A DNA stretch of 64,000 nt from CALBTQ01 sp036725605 (GTDB lineage: Bacteria > Lernaellota > Lernaellaia > Lernaellales > Lernaellaceae): positions 102,544 through 166,543 of the forward strand of contig DAIMDW010000009.1 of NCBI GenBank assembly GCA_036725605.1, written 5' to 3'. A program made the translations under genes and the position numbers. Below are positions 18,528 through 26,809 of the stretch, piece by piece. The notes under the pieces were generated by a model. It was given only the letters and a program-made list of their open reading frames with translations. It ran no database searches and was not told the origin of the DNA. The stretch's first letter is position 1, and every line of letters begins with the position of its first letter.

Positions 18528-20285
18528 ATGAAAAACTTGTTCAGCGCTTTGCTCTTTTCGCTTGTGTGTCTGCTTGTCGCCGCTCCCGCCGCGGCGGCCA
18601 CCGGCGGACCCGACGACTACGGCTACACCTGGAACGACGCCGAGCCCTACGTCTGGAACGACGTTACCGACGGCGCCGCGGTCGTCATCGGCGACGAGGA
18701 AGTCCAGACCGTCGACATCGGCTTTCCCTTCGTGTTTTACGGGCGCATCTACCGCCAGGTGTCCATCGCGGCCAACGGGCACCTGTCGTTCAACGCCACG
18801 ACGAACTTCGCGGTTTCCTGCGATTTCACCGACTCGATCATCACGCACTTCGCCGGGTTGTGGGCCGACCTGGATCCCGGCGCGGGCGGCACGATTCACT
18901 ACAAGCTCGTCGGCGACGCGCCCGACCGGCGGTTCGTCGTCCAGTACACCGACCTGCCCGAGTACTACGACAACGCCGACACCGGCACCTGGCAGATCGT
19001 GCTGGAAGAATCCTCCAACGATCTCGTGCTGTACATCAACGACACGTTCACCGAACTCAATTCGCCCTACGCCGCGCAGGGGGCGATCGGCCTGCACGGC
19101 GGCGACGTGTTCCTGCAATACGAATGCGACGCGCAGCCGGGCGCGGCCGCATTGGGCGTGCGTTTCGCGCATCCGACCGGCATCGGCGTGGCGTCCACCG
19201 TGCCGATCGCCGCGCGTTTGCTGCGCGACACGTCGCCCGCGACGCTGACCGTCGATTACTTCAACGGCGTGCCCTCGCCCATTTCGCTGACCGCCGCCAT
19301 CGGCGTGCACGAGTGGAACGCGACGGTCGAACCCGCCGCGGTAACGCTGCAGGCCAACGAGTTCGCGCAGTTCGTCGTGACCATCGATCCGCCCGAGGAA
19401 AAACTCGCCGACGGCGAGCGCGACGTGGTGACCCTCGACATCGGCGGCGACATCACCGATACGCACACGCTGACCGCCGTGTACGCCGCGCCGCACACGG
19501 GCAACGAGCTGCGGACCGTCGCGCGGGCCGCCGCCCCGACCATCGACGGCGCGATCACCTACGGCGAATGGGATCAGGCCGGCAACGCGATCCTCTTCGA
19601 CGACGGCGCCGACGCCCTCGTCTATTTCTTCTACGGACAGGATACGCTTTACCTGCTCGTCGAGTACCTGGGCGACGGGTCGCTGACCGTCGACGACGTG
19701 CACGGCGTCAACGACCAGTTCGGCCTGTACTTCGACCCCGAAGGCGACGGCTGGGACGCCGACGGCAGCGACGGCATGTACTTTTTCATCACCGCCGACG
19801 AGGGCGACACCGTCGTGCGCTTCCGGCCGATCATCGGTCCCGACTACACCTTGGGCGATCCGGTCGACGACCCGGCCGGCGTGCAGGGCGCGATCGGCGA
19901 CGACGGCGGCTACGTGGTCTTCGAAGCGGCCATCGCCGAAACGAACTGGTATCCGGCGCGCACGCTCTACGCCACCGCCTCGCTGTGGTTCTTCGCCTAC
20001 GACGCGGCCACGGGCCAAACGGCCGACTGGCTCAACCTCACGGCCTTCAACCGCTACCGCGACCCGGCCAACTACGGCACGCTGACCATCGGCGACGAGC
20101 CGACCGACGACGACACTATCGATGATGACACGGTCGATGACGACACCGTTGACGACGACACCACCGACGACGACACGGTCGACGACGACACGGCTGACGA
20201 CGACGAGACCGACGACGATTCCGCCGACGATGACGCCGCAGTCGATGACGATGATGACAATGATGACGACGGCTGTGGCTGTTAA
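18528..20285 (+). CDS. Secreted CBM9-like protein with Asp-rich tail ending in Gly-Cys
   Basis: 585 residues. A cleavable signal peptide (MKNLFSALLFSLVCLLVAAPAAAAT) precedes a beta-rich region with VSIAANGHLSFN, reminiscent of nidogen-type or PKD-associated sandwiches. From about 340 to 520 lies a domain like carbohydrate-binding family 9 (APTIDGAITYGEWDQ, DTLYLLVEYLGDG, DQFGLYFDPEGDGWD, YVVFEAAIAETNW). The last 60 residues are repeats of DDDT plus one variable residue, then DDDDNDDDGCGC at the terminus. There is no membrane helix or arginine cluster after the tail. Extracellular glycan binding is plausible; the tail is discussed as a possible anchoring signal. Confidence 0.85.
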   Translation: MKNLFSALLFSLVCLLVAAPAAAATGGPDDYGYTWNDAEPYVWNDVTDGAAVVIGDEEVQTVDIGFPFVFYGRIYRQVSIAANGHLSFNATTNFAVSCDFTDSIITHFAGLWADLDPGAGGTIHYKLVGDAPDRRFVVQYTDLPEYYDNADTGTWQIVLEESSNDLVLYINDTFTELNSPYAAQGAIGLHGGDVFLQYECDAQPGAAALGVRFAHPTGIGVASTVPIAARLLRDTSPATLTVDYFNGVPSPISLTAAIGVHEWNATVEPAAVTLQANEFAQFVVTIDPPEEKLADGERDVVTLDIGGDITDTHTLTAVYAAPHTGNELRTVARAAAPTIDGAITYGEWDQAGNAILFDDGADALVYFFYGQDTLYLLVEYLGDGSLTVDDVHGVNDQFGLYFDPEGDGWDADGSDGMYFFITADEGDTVVRFRPIIGPDYTLGDPVDDPAGVQGAIGDDGGYVVFEAAIAETNWYPARTLYATASLWFFAYDAATGQTADWLNLTAFNRYRDPANYGTLTIGDEPTDDDTIDDDTVDDDTVDDDTTDDDTVDDDTADDDETDDDSADDDAAVDDDDDNDDDGCGC

Positions 20286-20286
20286 T

Positions 20287-20350
20287 AATGCGGAATGCCG
20301 AATGCGGAATGCAGAATGTGGAAGGCCGAATGCCGAACGCGGAATGACGG
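20287..20350. repeat. Heptanucleotide tandem repeat, about nine units
   Basis: Units of AATGCGG and close variants (AATGCCG, AATGCAG, AATGTGG, AAGGCCG, AACGCGG) run head to tail directly after the stop of the preceding gene; the last unit has one extra base. The variation between units shows it is old and not a perfect microsatellite. No gene is visible between 20286 and 20485. Confidence 0.85.
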
Positions 20351-20485
20351 CGGGGAATCGTCATTCGGAGCGTGAAGAATCTCCACTTGATATACAGGCA
20401 ACCGACCCGTCTTTAAAAACTATGCTTTACATGAAATATTTTTAATATTATCGTTGCCTTGGACTTATTGGAAAGGAGTCTGACG

Positions 20486-21208
20486 ATGATCCGTCCCGAA
20501 AAATCTCTGCCTGTGCTGATGTTTGCCTTTTTTCTTCTCGCCGGCCTGATCGCCGCTTCCCCTTCCGCAACCAAAGACGACCCGACTTGCGAACAAGCCT
20601 GGGGCTTCTTCGAGGATTGCGGGTACTATCTGACCGATGAATACGGCAACCCCATCGCCATCGAAGACATCATTGTTTGGTGCGAAGACGGCGAGGAATT
20701 TTACGGCACCACGGGCTACCAGTGCATCGTCGACAACATCGGCAACTGCGACGACACGGTCGATTGCCTCGTCGAGGTGTTGGGCGGCACAACCGATGAC
20801 GACACCTATGACGACGACGATGACGACACCTATGACGACGACGATGACGACGACGATGATGACGATGACGACACGGGCCTTGTCAACTGCGATGACGCCT
20901 GGACGTTCTTCGACGATTGCGGTTGGTACCTGGAAGACGAAGATGGACTCCCGATCGACCTCGAGGACTTGATCGCCTGGTGCGAGGACGGCGAGGAATT
21001 TTACAGCACCGATGGATTTATGTGCATCGTCGACAACATTGGAAATTGCGACGACATAGCCGATTGCATCAACGACGTATTAATCGGCGACGACGATGAT
21101 GTCGAAGACGACGATACGGCCGGCGGGAACGATGAAGGAGATGACGACGATGACGATGACGACGACACGCCCGACAACGATGATGACGACGATAGCGGCT
21201 GCGCGTAA
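20486..21208 (+). CDS. Secreted protein with duplicated six-cysteine module and Asp linkers
   Basis: 240 residues from the ATG at 20486 (AAAGGAG eight bases upstream). After a signal peptide (IRPEKSLPVLMFAFFLLAGL) come two copies of a module of about 60 residues, each with six Cys in the same spacing: C-x9-10-DCG...WCEDGEEFY...CIVDNIGNCDD...DCL/DCI. An Asp tract of about 25 residues separates the copies, and another Asp tract ends in DDDDDSGCA at the C-terminus. The cysteine pattern suggests a small disulfide-knotted extracellular domain. I know no family with this signature. Confidence 0.8.
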   Translation: MIRPEKSLPVLMFAFFLLAGLIAASPSATKDDPTCEQAWGFFEDCGYYLTDEYGNPIAIEDIIVWCEDGEEFYGTTGYQCIVDNIGNCDDTVDCLVEVLGGTTDDDTYDDDDDDTYDDDDDDDDDDDDDTGLVNCDDAWTFFDDCGWYLEDEDGLPIDLEDLIAWCEDGEEFYSTDGFMCIVDNIGNCDDIADCINDVLIGDDDDVEDDDTAGGNDEGDDDDDDDDDTPDNDDDDDSGCA

Positions 21209-21294
21209 ACGCCGAAGTTAAATACCGCCAACCTTGTTCGTCCGCAGACGGTGCGGCACAATGCGCGTATTGCCTGATGTGAAAGGAGCGCGCC

Positions 21295-22443
21295 GTGCCG
21301 CCGATCTATCTCGATTACAACGCCACCACGCCCATCGACCCCGAGGTGCTCGCCGCGCTGGAAACCGCGCTGCGCGAGCAGTGGGGCAATCCGTCCAGCG
21401 AGCACGTGTTCGGCCAGACGGCCAAGGGGCTCATCGAGCGCGCGCGGGCGCAGGTGGCCGCGCTGGTGGGCGCCGACCCGGACGAGATCGTCTTCACCGG
21501 CGGCGGCACCGAGGCCAACAACCACGCCATCCGCGGCGTCGCCATGGCCCGGCGCGACCTCGGCCGGCACCTGGTGACCACGGCGATCGAGCATCCGGCG
21601 GTCAGCGAGGTGATGGCCTTTCTCGCGCGCGAGGGGTGGGAGGTGACCGTCGTGCCGGTCGACGAATACGGCCGGGTGAACCTCGAGCACGTCGCCGCCG
21701 CCATGCGCGACGACACCGTGCTGGTCAGCGCGATGCACGCCAACAACGAAATCGGCACGGTGCTGCCCATCGAGCAGATCGCCGACATCGCCCACGCCCA
21801 CGGCGCGCTGATGCACACCGACGCGGCGCAGTCGCTGGGCAAGATCCCCGTGCGTGTGCGCGAGTTGGGCGTCGACCTGCTCAGCGTCGCCGGACACAAG
21901 CTCTACGCGCCCAAAGGCGTCGGCGCGCTCTACGTCAAGACCGGCACGCCGCTGGACAATCTCGTTTTCGGCGCCGGTCACGAAGCCGGCCGCCGGCCGG
22001 GCACGGAAAACACGCCGTACCTCGTCGCCCTGGGCCTGGCCGCGAAAATCGCCCTGCGCGATCTGCCGCAAAACATGGCCCACTACGCGGCGATGCGCGA
22101 CCGTCTGCGCGACGCGCTGCTCGCCCGGCTGCCGGAAGAAGTCGTGCGCGTCAACAGCCTCGACGGCGCGCAGTGCCTGCCCAACACGCTTTCGATCGGT
22201 TTCGCCGATTGCGAGGGCGACCGTTTGCTGCGTGCGCTGCCCGATATCGCCGCCAGCACCGGCGCGGCCTGTCACGCGGGCGGCGTGGCGCTTTCGCCGA
22301 TTCTCCAGGCGCTGCGCATTCCGCTGAAATTCGCCAAGGGCACGCTGCGCCTGACCACCGGCCGCGACACGACCGCCGCCGACGTCGACCGCGCCGCGTC
22401 GCTCGTTGCCGATAAAGTGTTGGAGATCCTGCGTCGTCAGTGA
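21295..22443 (+). CDS. Cysteine desulfurase-like class V aminotransferase (NifS/IscS group)
   Basis: 382 residues from a GTG with GAAAGGAG upstream. PLP-dependent class V fold: YLDYNATTPIDPEV at the start, TGGGTEANN (68-76), the HTDAAQS motif, the PLP lysine Lys202 in SVAGHKLYAPKG, and RPGTENTP. The sulfur-carrying Cys is Cys326 in STGAACHAGG. These enzymes take sulfur (or selenium) from cysteine for Fe-S clusters or tRNA thiolation. The ACHAGG context differs from the usual SACTSG loop and recalls selenocysteine-lyase-like members, so the substrate is open. No iscU or iscA gene is next to it. Confidence 0.9.
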   Translation: MPPIYLDYNATTPIDPEVLAALETALREQWGNPSSEHVFGQTAKGLIERARAQVAALVGADPDEIVFTGGGTEANNHAIRGVAMARRDLGRHLVTTAIEHPAVSEVMAFLAREGWEVTVVPVDEYGRVNLEHVAAAMRDDTVLVSAMHANNEIGTVLPIEQIADIAHAHGALMHTDAAQSLGKIPVRVRELGVDLLSVAGHKLYAPKGVGALYVKTGTPLDNLVFGAGHEAGRRPGTENTPYLVALGLAAKIALRDLPQNMAHYAAMRDRLRDALLARLPEEVVRVNSLDGAQCLPNTLSIGFADCEGDRLLRALPDIAASTGAACHAGGVALSPILQALRIPLKFAKGTLRLTTGRDTTAADVDRAASLVADKVLEILRRQ

Positions 22444-23141
22444 CGCTGGCGATGATCCTGGCCGCCGCGTCGTTGGTGCAGTTCGAAGGCCACGCGCCCG
22501 ATCCAGGGGAAGAGAATCGGATCGTTTTTGTATTGCGCCGCGTAATTTTCCAGAATTTGATTGTCGCTCCGCTCCTCGCCGGTCAACTGCCCCAGAATGT
22601 CGTACAACGTCGACAGCCGTTCGCGATGCTGCGCGATGCCCCGCGCGAACAGGGTGAGATTCTCGCGGCTGAACGCCTCGCGGTTGGTTTCCAGCAGCAT
22701 CTGCCGATCCGCGGCGAACACCGATTCGGGCGGCGCTTCGTCGCCCCCGCCCAGATGTTTGATCGCCTCGGCCGCGCCCGCTTCGGCGATGCGCAGCAGG
22801 TTGTCGGCCGCCGCGCGCGACAGCTCCACCGCGCCGACCTGCACGTATTCCAGATAAAACCGCGCCAGGTGCGCGTACTGCACGATGTCCAGAATTTCCG
22901 ACGGCCGGTCGGTCGGGTTGAGCGGACCGTCGCGGGTGTCGCCCGCGTCGAAGAACGTGGAGATGTCGTATTCACGCTCGCCGGTCGCCCCGCACGATTC
23001 GCACTGCACGCGCACGATCGCATGCGGTGTGCCCTCGACGTCCACGACCGTCTTGCCGACTTGCGTCACGGTCCCGCCGCAGGCGCAGCCGGCCAGCATG
23101 ATGTCCAGCGTGATTTCCAGGTCGGAGTGGGCGCGCACCAT
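22437..23141 (-). CDS. Zinc-ribbon protein of unknown function
   Basis: 234 residues. A probable zinc ribbon lies near the N-terminus: Cys19 and Cys21 in AGCACGG and Cys47 and Cys50 in CESCG, resembling CpXC-type domains. The rest is helical (ARFYLEYVQVGAVELSRAAA, LTLFARGIAQHRERLSTLYD) and not recognised. The start overlaps the stop of the alpha/beta hydrolase gene upstream (TGATG), so the two are translationally coupled. Its 3' end overlaps the convergent desulfurase gene by seven bases. Confidence 0.75.
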   Translation of the reverse strand: MVRAHSDLEITLDIMLAGCACGGTVTQVGKTVVDVEGTPHAIVRVQCESCGATGEREYDISTFFDAGDTRDGPLNPTDRPSEILDIVQYAHLARFYLEYVQVGAVELSRAAADNLLRIAEAGAAEAIKHLGGGDEAPPESVFAADRQMLLETNREAFSRENLTLFARGIAQHRERLSTLYDILGQLTGEERSDNQILENYAAQYKNDPILFPWIGRVAFELHQRRGGQDHRQRH

Positions 23142-24052
23142 CAGGCGCTCTTGGCTTGCGGCTTGGCCTTCACCACCGGGTAGTAGTCGCTGAAATGATC
23201 CAGCAGCCAGCGTTCCAGACGCAGGTTGGTCAGTTGCGGCATTTCGATCGGCGCGGTGTGGCTGCCGCGCGGAACGGTCAAAATCTCGCTGCCTTCAATC
23301 ATCTGGTGCATCTTGTCGCTCAGCCAGCCGGGCGTGAACGTGTCGCGCTCGCCGGCGATGATCAGCGTGGGCACTTTGATCTCCGGGAGGAACTCCTCGG
23401 CGGTGTGGCGCGCGGCGTAATCGAGCATCTTGGCGAACATCCGCAAATCGATTTTGCCGATGAACTGCAGGTAAGGGAAAAAATCCTCTTCGCGGATCAT
23501 GTGTCCGTTGATTTCGCCGTGCGTGGCGATGAAGTACGCCAGCTTGGTCGGCACGATACGGTGCCAGATCGCCTCGGGCGCCCAGGGCGTGAGCACGAAC
23601 AGCGGATACAAAAACGGAAAGATCGTATCCAGCAGTTTGTTGTCGTGGAAGGTCTTGAGCGGATAGCCGTAGCTGCCGCACATCGGCACCAGGCCCAGCG
23701 TGCGCTCCGGGTACTGCCGCGCGAATTCGAAAATCACCTGGCAGCCCATCGAGTGGCCGACGAGAATCGCCTTCTCGACCTCGTCGTCGTCCAGCACGTG
23801 GCGGATGTCCTCGACCAGATCGAGAATCGACAGGTTGTTCGTGTCGCGCGGCATGGCGCTGTCGGCGTGACCGCGATAATGGCTGTGCACCAGCCGGCAG
23901 GTTTCGCCGAACATCCGGCGCGTGTACTTCCACACGTATCCGTCGCAGCCGATGCCGTCGGCGAAATACAGCGGCAGCCCTTCGCCCGTGCTGGTATAGG
24001 CGATTTGCGTGCCGTCGAAACTCGTGACGCGTCCTCGTTTTACCCGCTTCAT
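23141..24052 (-). CDS. Alpha/beta hydrolase
   Basis: 303 residues with the whole alpha/beta hydrolase plan: SFDGTQIAYTSTGEG, oxyanion DGIGCDGYVW, YRGHADS, nucleophile Ser101 in VGHSMGCQ, an Asp in IAGERDTFTPG (about 238) and His in PRGSHTAP (about 272). A large cap region lies between about 120 and 215. There is no signal peptide, so it is cytoplasmic. Closest in look to esterase/dehalogenase-type carboxyl ester hydrolases; substrate unknown. Coupled to the zinc-ribbon gene by a one-base overlap. Confidence 0.9.
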   Translation of the reverse strand: MKRVKRGRVTSFDGTQIAYTSTGEGLPLYFADGIGCDGYVWKYTRRMFGETCRLVHSHYRGHADSAMPRDTNNLSILDLVEDIRHVLDDDEVEKAILVGHSMGCQVIFEFARQYPERTLGLVPMCGSYGYPLKTFHDNKLLDTIFPFLYPLFVLTPWAPEAIWHRIVPTKLAYFIATHGEINGHMIREEDFFPYLQFIGKIDLRMFAKMLDYAARHTAEEFLPEIKVPTLIIAGERDTFTPGWLSDKMHQMIEGSEILTVPRGSHTAPIEMPQLTNLRLERWLLDHFSDYYPVVKAKPQAKSA

Positions 24053-24133
24053 GGCCCATCCATCATCGAAATAAATATTGTTTGCACAATAGAAAGAGTT
24101 TTAGGTCTCTGTCAAGAATAAGAAATCAAAACA

Positions 24134-25093
24134 TTAATTGTCTTTGTTCTTCTTTTTCAATTCACTGTGAACCTGATCATGGCAGCGAAAGCAAAGTGTG
24201 ACTAAATTATCTGCGCTGTTTTTACCACCTTCTACATGTGGCTTAATGTGATGCAATTCAAGGTGACGTGGATCTGCTTGATTCCATTTATTATAATTCC
24301 ATCCACATTTTTGACACCTATATTCATCACGTTCCAGCACTTCCATTCTAACAGTATCATCAATTTTTCTATCATGAATATGACTTTGTCGATTCTTTTC
24401 CAGGAGATACACACCAACCGGCAGATCTGGTCGTCCTGAATATTTTGTAACAATTGGCCAACCTTCCTCTGTTCGTAATTCACGTATACGACGCGCCCAT
24501 TCGGTTGCATTTCTGGAAACATACCTAAGTTCATCTGCAGTAACTTTCCTTCCAACATTTTCAACTAGAAACTTGAGCAGCCTCTTTTTAATAGATATTC
24601 CTTCCCGCCTTATTGTATTTGCCAAATGCCATCTATGAGCCGCATCTCTATCGCATTCCTCATCTAGTAACATATAATTATTTTTTGATAATTTATTTAT
24701 AATGCCATCTGCAAATTTCGCATCTCCCTGGATCGCCATTTCTTTTAATGTAATTCCGGTTACAATTTGCCATCCATCTTCGTTTCTAAGTTCACGTATT
24801 CTTCTAGCCCATTCACTAATACCAGCAATTATCATCAATTCTTCACTCTTTATTATCAACCTCGGATAACATTTAAAGTAGTGCAACATTCTTTTCTTTG
24901 CAGCATCTCCATTTTCATGAATCTCAGGTATCAAAGATTTACCAAGGTCTCTAAATTTTTTTAATGCCGGGATTAGAGAAATAACTTTACCGCGCAAATC
25001 GTTTGTTAGTAATTTTTGTTCAAAATTTTCTAATAAGTTTATCAGTTCTTTTCTTAAGGCCTCCGGATCTGTATTTAATGTTCTTTTGCTCAT
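24134..25093 (-). CDS. HNH endonuclease, probable restriction enzyme of the R-M system
   Basis: 319 residues. The C-terminal HNH nuclease (about 245-312) has the zinc-knuckle cysteines CQKCG (260, 263) and CFRCH (301, 304), the catalytic LELHHIKPHVEGG (His281-His282) and NSADNLVTLC. Upstream are two copies of a module of about 48 residues, at about 66-112 and 169-216, each ending in EWARRIREL...GW.IVT. This resembles a winged-helix DNA-reading unit. The gene overlaps vsr by one base (TAATG). Its position in a methyltransferase/Vsr operon suggests it is the cognate restriction nuclease; recognition site unknown. Confidence 0.88.
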   Translation of the reverse strand: MSKRTLNTDPEALRKELINLLENFEQKLLTNDLRGKVISLIPALKKFRDLGKSLIPEIHENGDAAKKRMLHYFKCYPRLIIKSEELMIIAGISEWARRIRELRNEDGWQIVTGITLKEMAIQGDAKFADGIINKLSKNNYMLLDEECDRDAAHRWHLANTIRREGISIKKRLLKFLVENVGRKVTADELRYVSRNATEWARRIRELRTEEGWPIVTKYSGRPDLPVGVYLLEKNRQSHIHDRKIDDTVRMEVLERDEYRCQKCGWNYNKWNQADPRHLELHHIKPHVEGGKNSADNLVTLCFRCHDQVHSELKKKNKDN

Positions 25094-25512
25094 TACTCCT
25101 CCGAAAAAACTAAATATTTATTCAACCTTTTTATTAGCAATTCAGGCTTTTTCAATTGGCATTGCCAAACGACTAAACTCCCCCATCCGATCTTCCTTAA
25201 TTCTCTTCTGACTTTTTTATCTCTTTCTATGTTGGAATCAATTTTTTTATTCCAAAACTCTTTATTGGAAGAAGGTCTTTTCGCACGTTTACATCCCTTG
25301 TGACCATGCCAAAAACAACCATGGACAAAAATTACCCTTCGATATTTTGGTAATACAATGTCCGGATTCCCCGGCAATTCATTAACATTAATCCGAAAGC
25401 GATATCCCATTTTATGAAGTATGCTTCGTACTGCCTTCTCCGGTTTTGTATTTTTATTTTTTATTTGAGACATGATCCGACTACGCTCAAAAGGCGAAAA
25501 TTTATCCGTCAT
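25093..25512 (-). CDS. vsr: Very short patch repair endonuclease (Vsr)
   Basis: 139 residues, full length for Vsr. Diagnostic parts are the N-terminal SRIMSQIKNKNTKPE, the catalytic PDIVLPKYRRVIFV, and the zinc-site segment HGCFWHGHKGCKRAKRP, ending with the ERDKKVRRELRKIGW helix. Vsr nicks beside T:G mismatches left when 5-methylcytosine deaminates, protecting the genome from the mutagenic side effect of the adjacent C5 methyltransferase. It overlaps that gene by four bases and the HNH gene by one base. Confidence 0.95.
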   Translation of the reverse strand: MTDKFSPFERSRIMSQIKNKNTKPEKAVRSILHKMGYRFRINVNELPGNPDIVLPKYRRVIFVHGCFWHGHKGCKRAKRPSSNKEFWNKKIDSNIERDKKVRRELRKIGWGSLVVWQCQLKKPELLIKRLNKYLVFSEE

Positions 25513-26723
25513 TTCTGACTTTCTCTCGACAACAAAAGCGCTGTAACCGAATCAGCTATTCTTGAAGCCATTAGAGGAGGAACAGCATTACCAATTTGTC
25601 TTGCAATTTCTATTTTAGACCCAAAAAATTTGAACGAATCTGGAAAAGATTGAAGTCTTGCCGCTTCTCTATGTGTAATCGGTCGGTGTTGTTCCGGATG
25701 TAAGAAACGACCCTTTTCCGGTTTAAAAAACTCCGTTCTTATCGTAAAAGACGGCCGATCCCACCAAAGTCGCCCAAATAAATCCGTTCCTCCTGATTTC
25801 TTTTTAATCCAACACATTGGAGTTAACTCAGGGGCGACTCTTTGTAAGTCAAACCGATTCATTCCTTCCTTTGGAATCGATTTATAACGCATAAGACTCT
25901 TTTTTGTAGGATTTCTTCCAAAGTGTAAATCGTAAGGCGAATCCTCATCTCTGATTTCCGTACCATGCGGAGGATCTAAATCGGCAATAGCATCTCTCAC
26001 ATTACGCCAAGGCAATGCTCCATCAATATATTCCGGATGTTTTTGAAATAGAAATGCCGTATGACCATTGTCGGGTTTATAATGTGTTTTCTTTGGAGGA
26101 AACACTGTTGCAGGGTCAGCGAAATTACACCCGATTATAATTGCACGCCATCGTGTTTGAGACACACCATAATCTGCCGCACATAATTTATCCCACGTTA
26201 ACTGAAATCCCAACAATTGCGCTTCCTCAATAATCTCACCGTGCTCAAATGATTCCAATAACTGGGGAACGTTTTCCATTACGAAGACGCTTGCACCGGA
26301 AAGTTTTACAACCTCCAAAAACTGCCGCCAGAGTTGTTTGCGAGGATCTCCCTTTCGATTTTTATTCAATAAGCTGAATCCTTGACATGGAGGACCTCCT
26401 ATAACAACATCTGCCTTAGGAATTTTAAACTCTTTTTGCAAAAGCAGTTCGTTTATATCCCTCGTTGTACAATGATTACCGAAATTCAGATTATAACTTG
26501 CGGCTGCATAAGCATTAATGTCATTCGCCCATAAGGGCAGAAAATTGTGTCCAAAAAAATTACTGAATCCTAAAGTTAAACCACCGGCTCCACAAAAAAG
26601 ATCTATCAATCTATATTGATTATTTTGTTTTAGCAGCTCATTTCTGAGCCTTAGTCTCATTACCTCTTCTTCGGAAAGAGATACATTAATATGTCGCTTT
26701 TGTTGAATTTTGAGCGCTTTCAC
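25509..26723 (-). CDS. DNA (cytosine-5) methyltransferase
   Basis: About 404 residues from a GTG at 26723 with GAGG six bases upstream; an ATG at 26660 is the alternative, and homologous-looking sequence (LDEARLKV) continues a little further up. C5 motifs in order: I LIDLFCGAGGLTLGF, IV GGPPCQGFS with the catalytic Cys, VI VMENVP, VIII QTRWRAI, IX HREAARLQSFP and X QIGNAVPPLMA. It methylates cytosine in an unknown site to protect against the HNH nuclease. The open frame continues to 27707, but that part is antisense to the neighbouring lipoprotein gene and is not real. Tightly coupled to vsr. Confidence 0.95.
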   Translation of the reverse strand: MKALKIQQKRHINVSLSEEEVMRLRLRNELLKQNNQYRLIDLFCGAGGLTLGFSNFFGHNFLPLWANDINAYAAASYNLNFGNHCTTRDINELLLQKEFKIPKADVVIGGPPCQGFSLLNKNRKGDPRKQLWRQFLEVVKLSGASVFVMENVPQLLESFEHGEIIEEAQLLGFQLTWDKLCAADYGVSQTRWRAIIIGCNFADPATVFPPKKTHYKPDNGHTAFLFQKHPEYIDGALPWRNVRDAIADLDPPHGTEIRDEDSPYDLHFGRNPTKKSLMRYKSIPKEGMNRFDLQRVAPELTPMCWIKKKSGGTDLFGRLWWDRPSFTIRTEFFKPEKGRFLHPEQHRPITHREAARLQSFPDSFKFFGSKIEIARQIGNAVPPLMASRIADSVTALLLSRESQK

Positions 26724-26809
26724 TTTCAACCTCGCTTCGTCCAATGATAGTAGAAACTTTTCTTTCGCACAAGAAAACAGTAACCGATTTTCGACAAATT
26801 GAAAATCGC

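Noticed and set aside
18062..21208. CRISPR-like repetition in Asp-coding regions
   Set aside because: The repetition is codon-level within coding sequence, with no spacers or uniform repeats.
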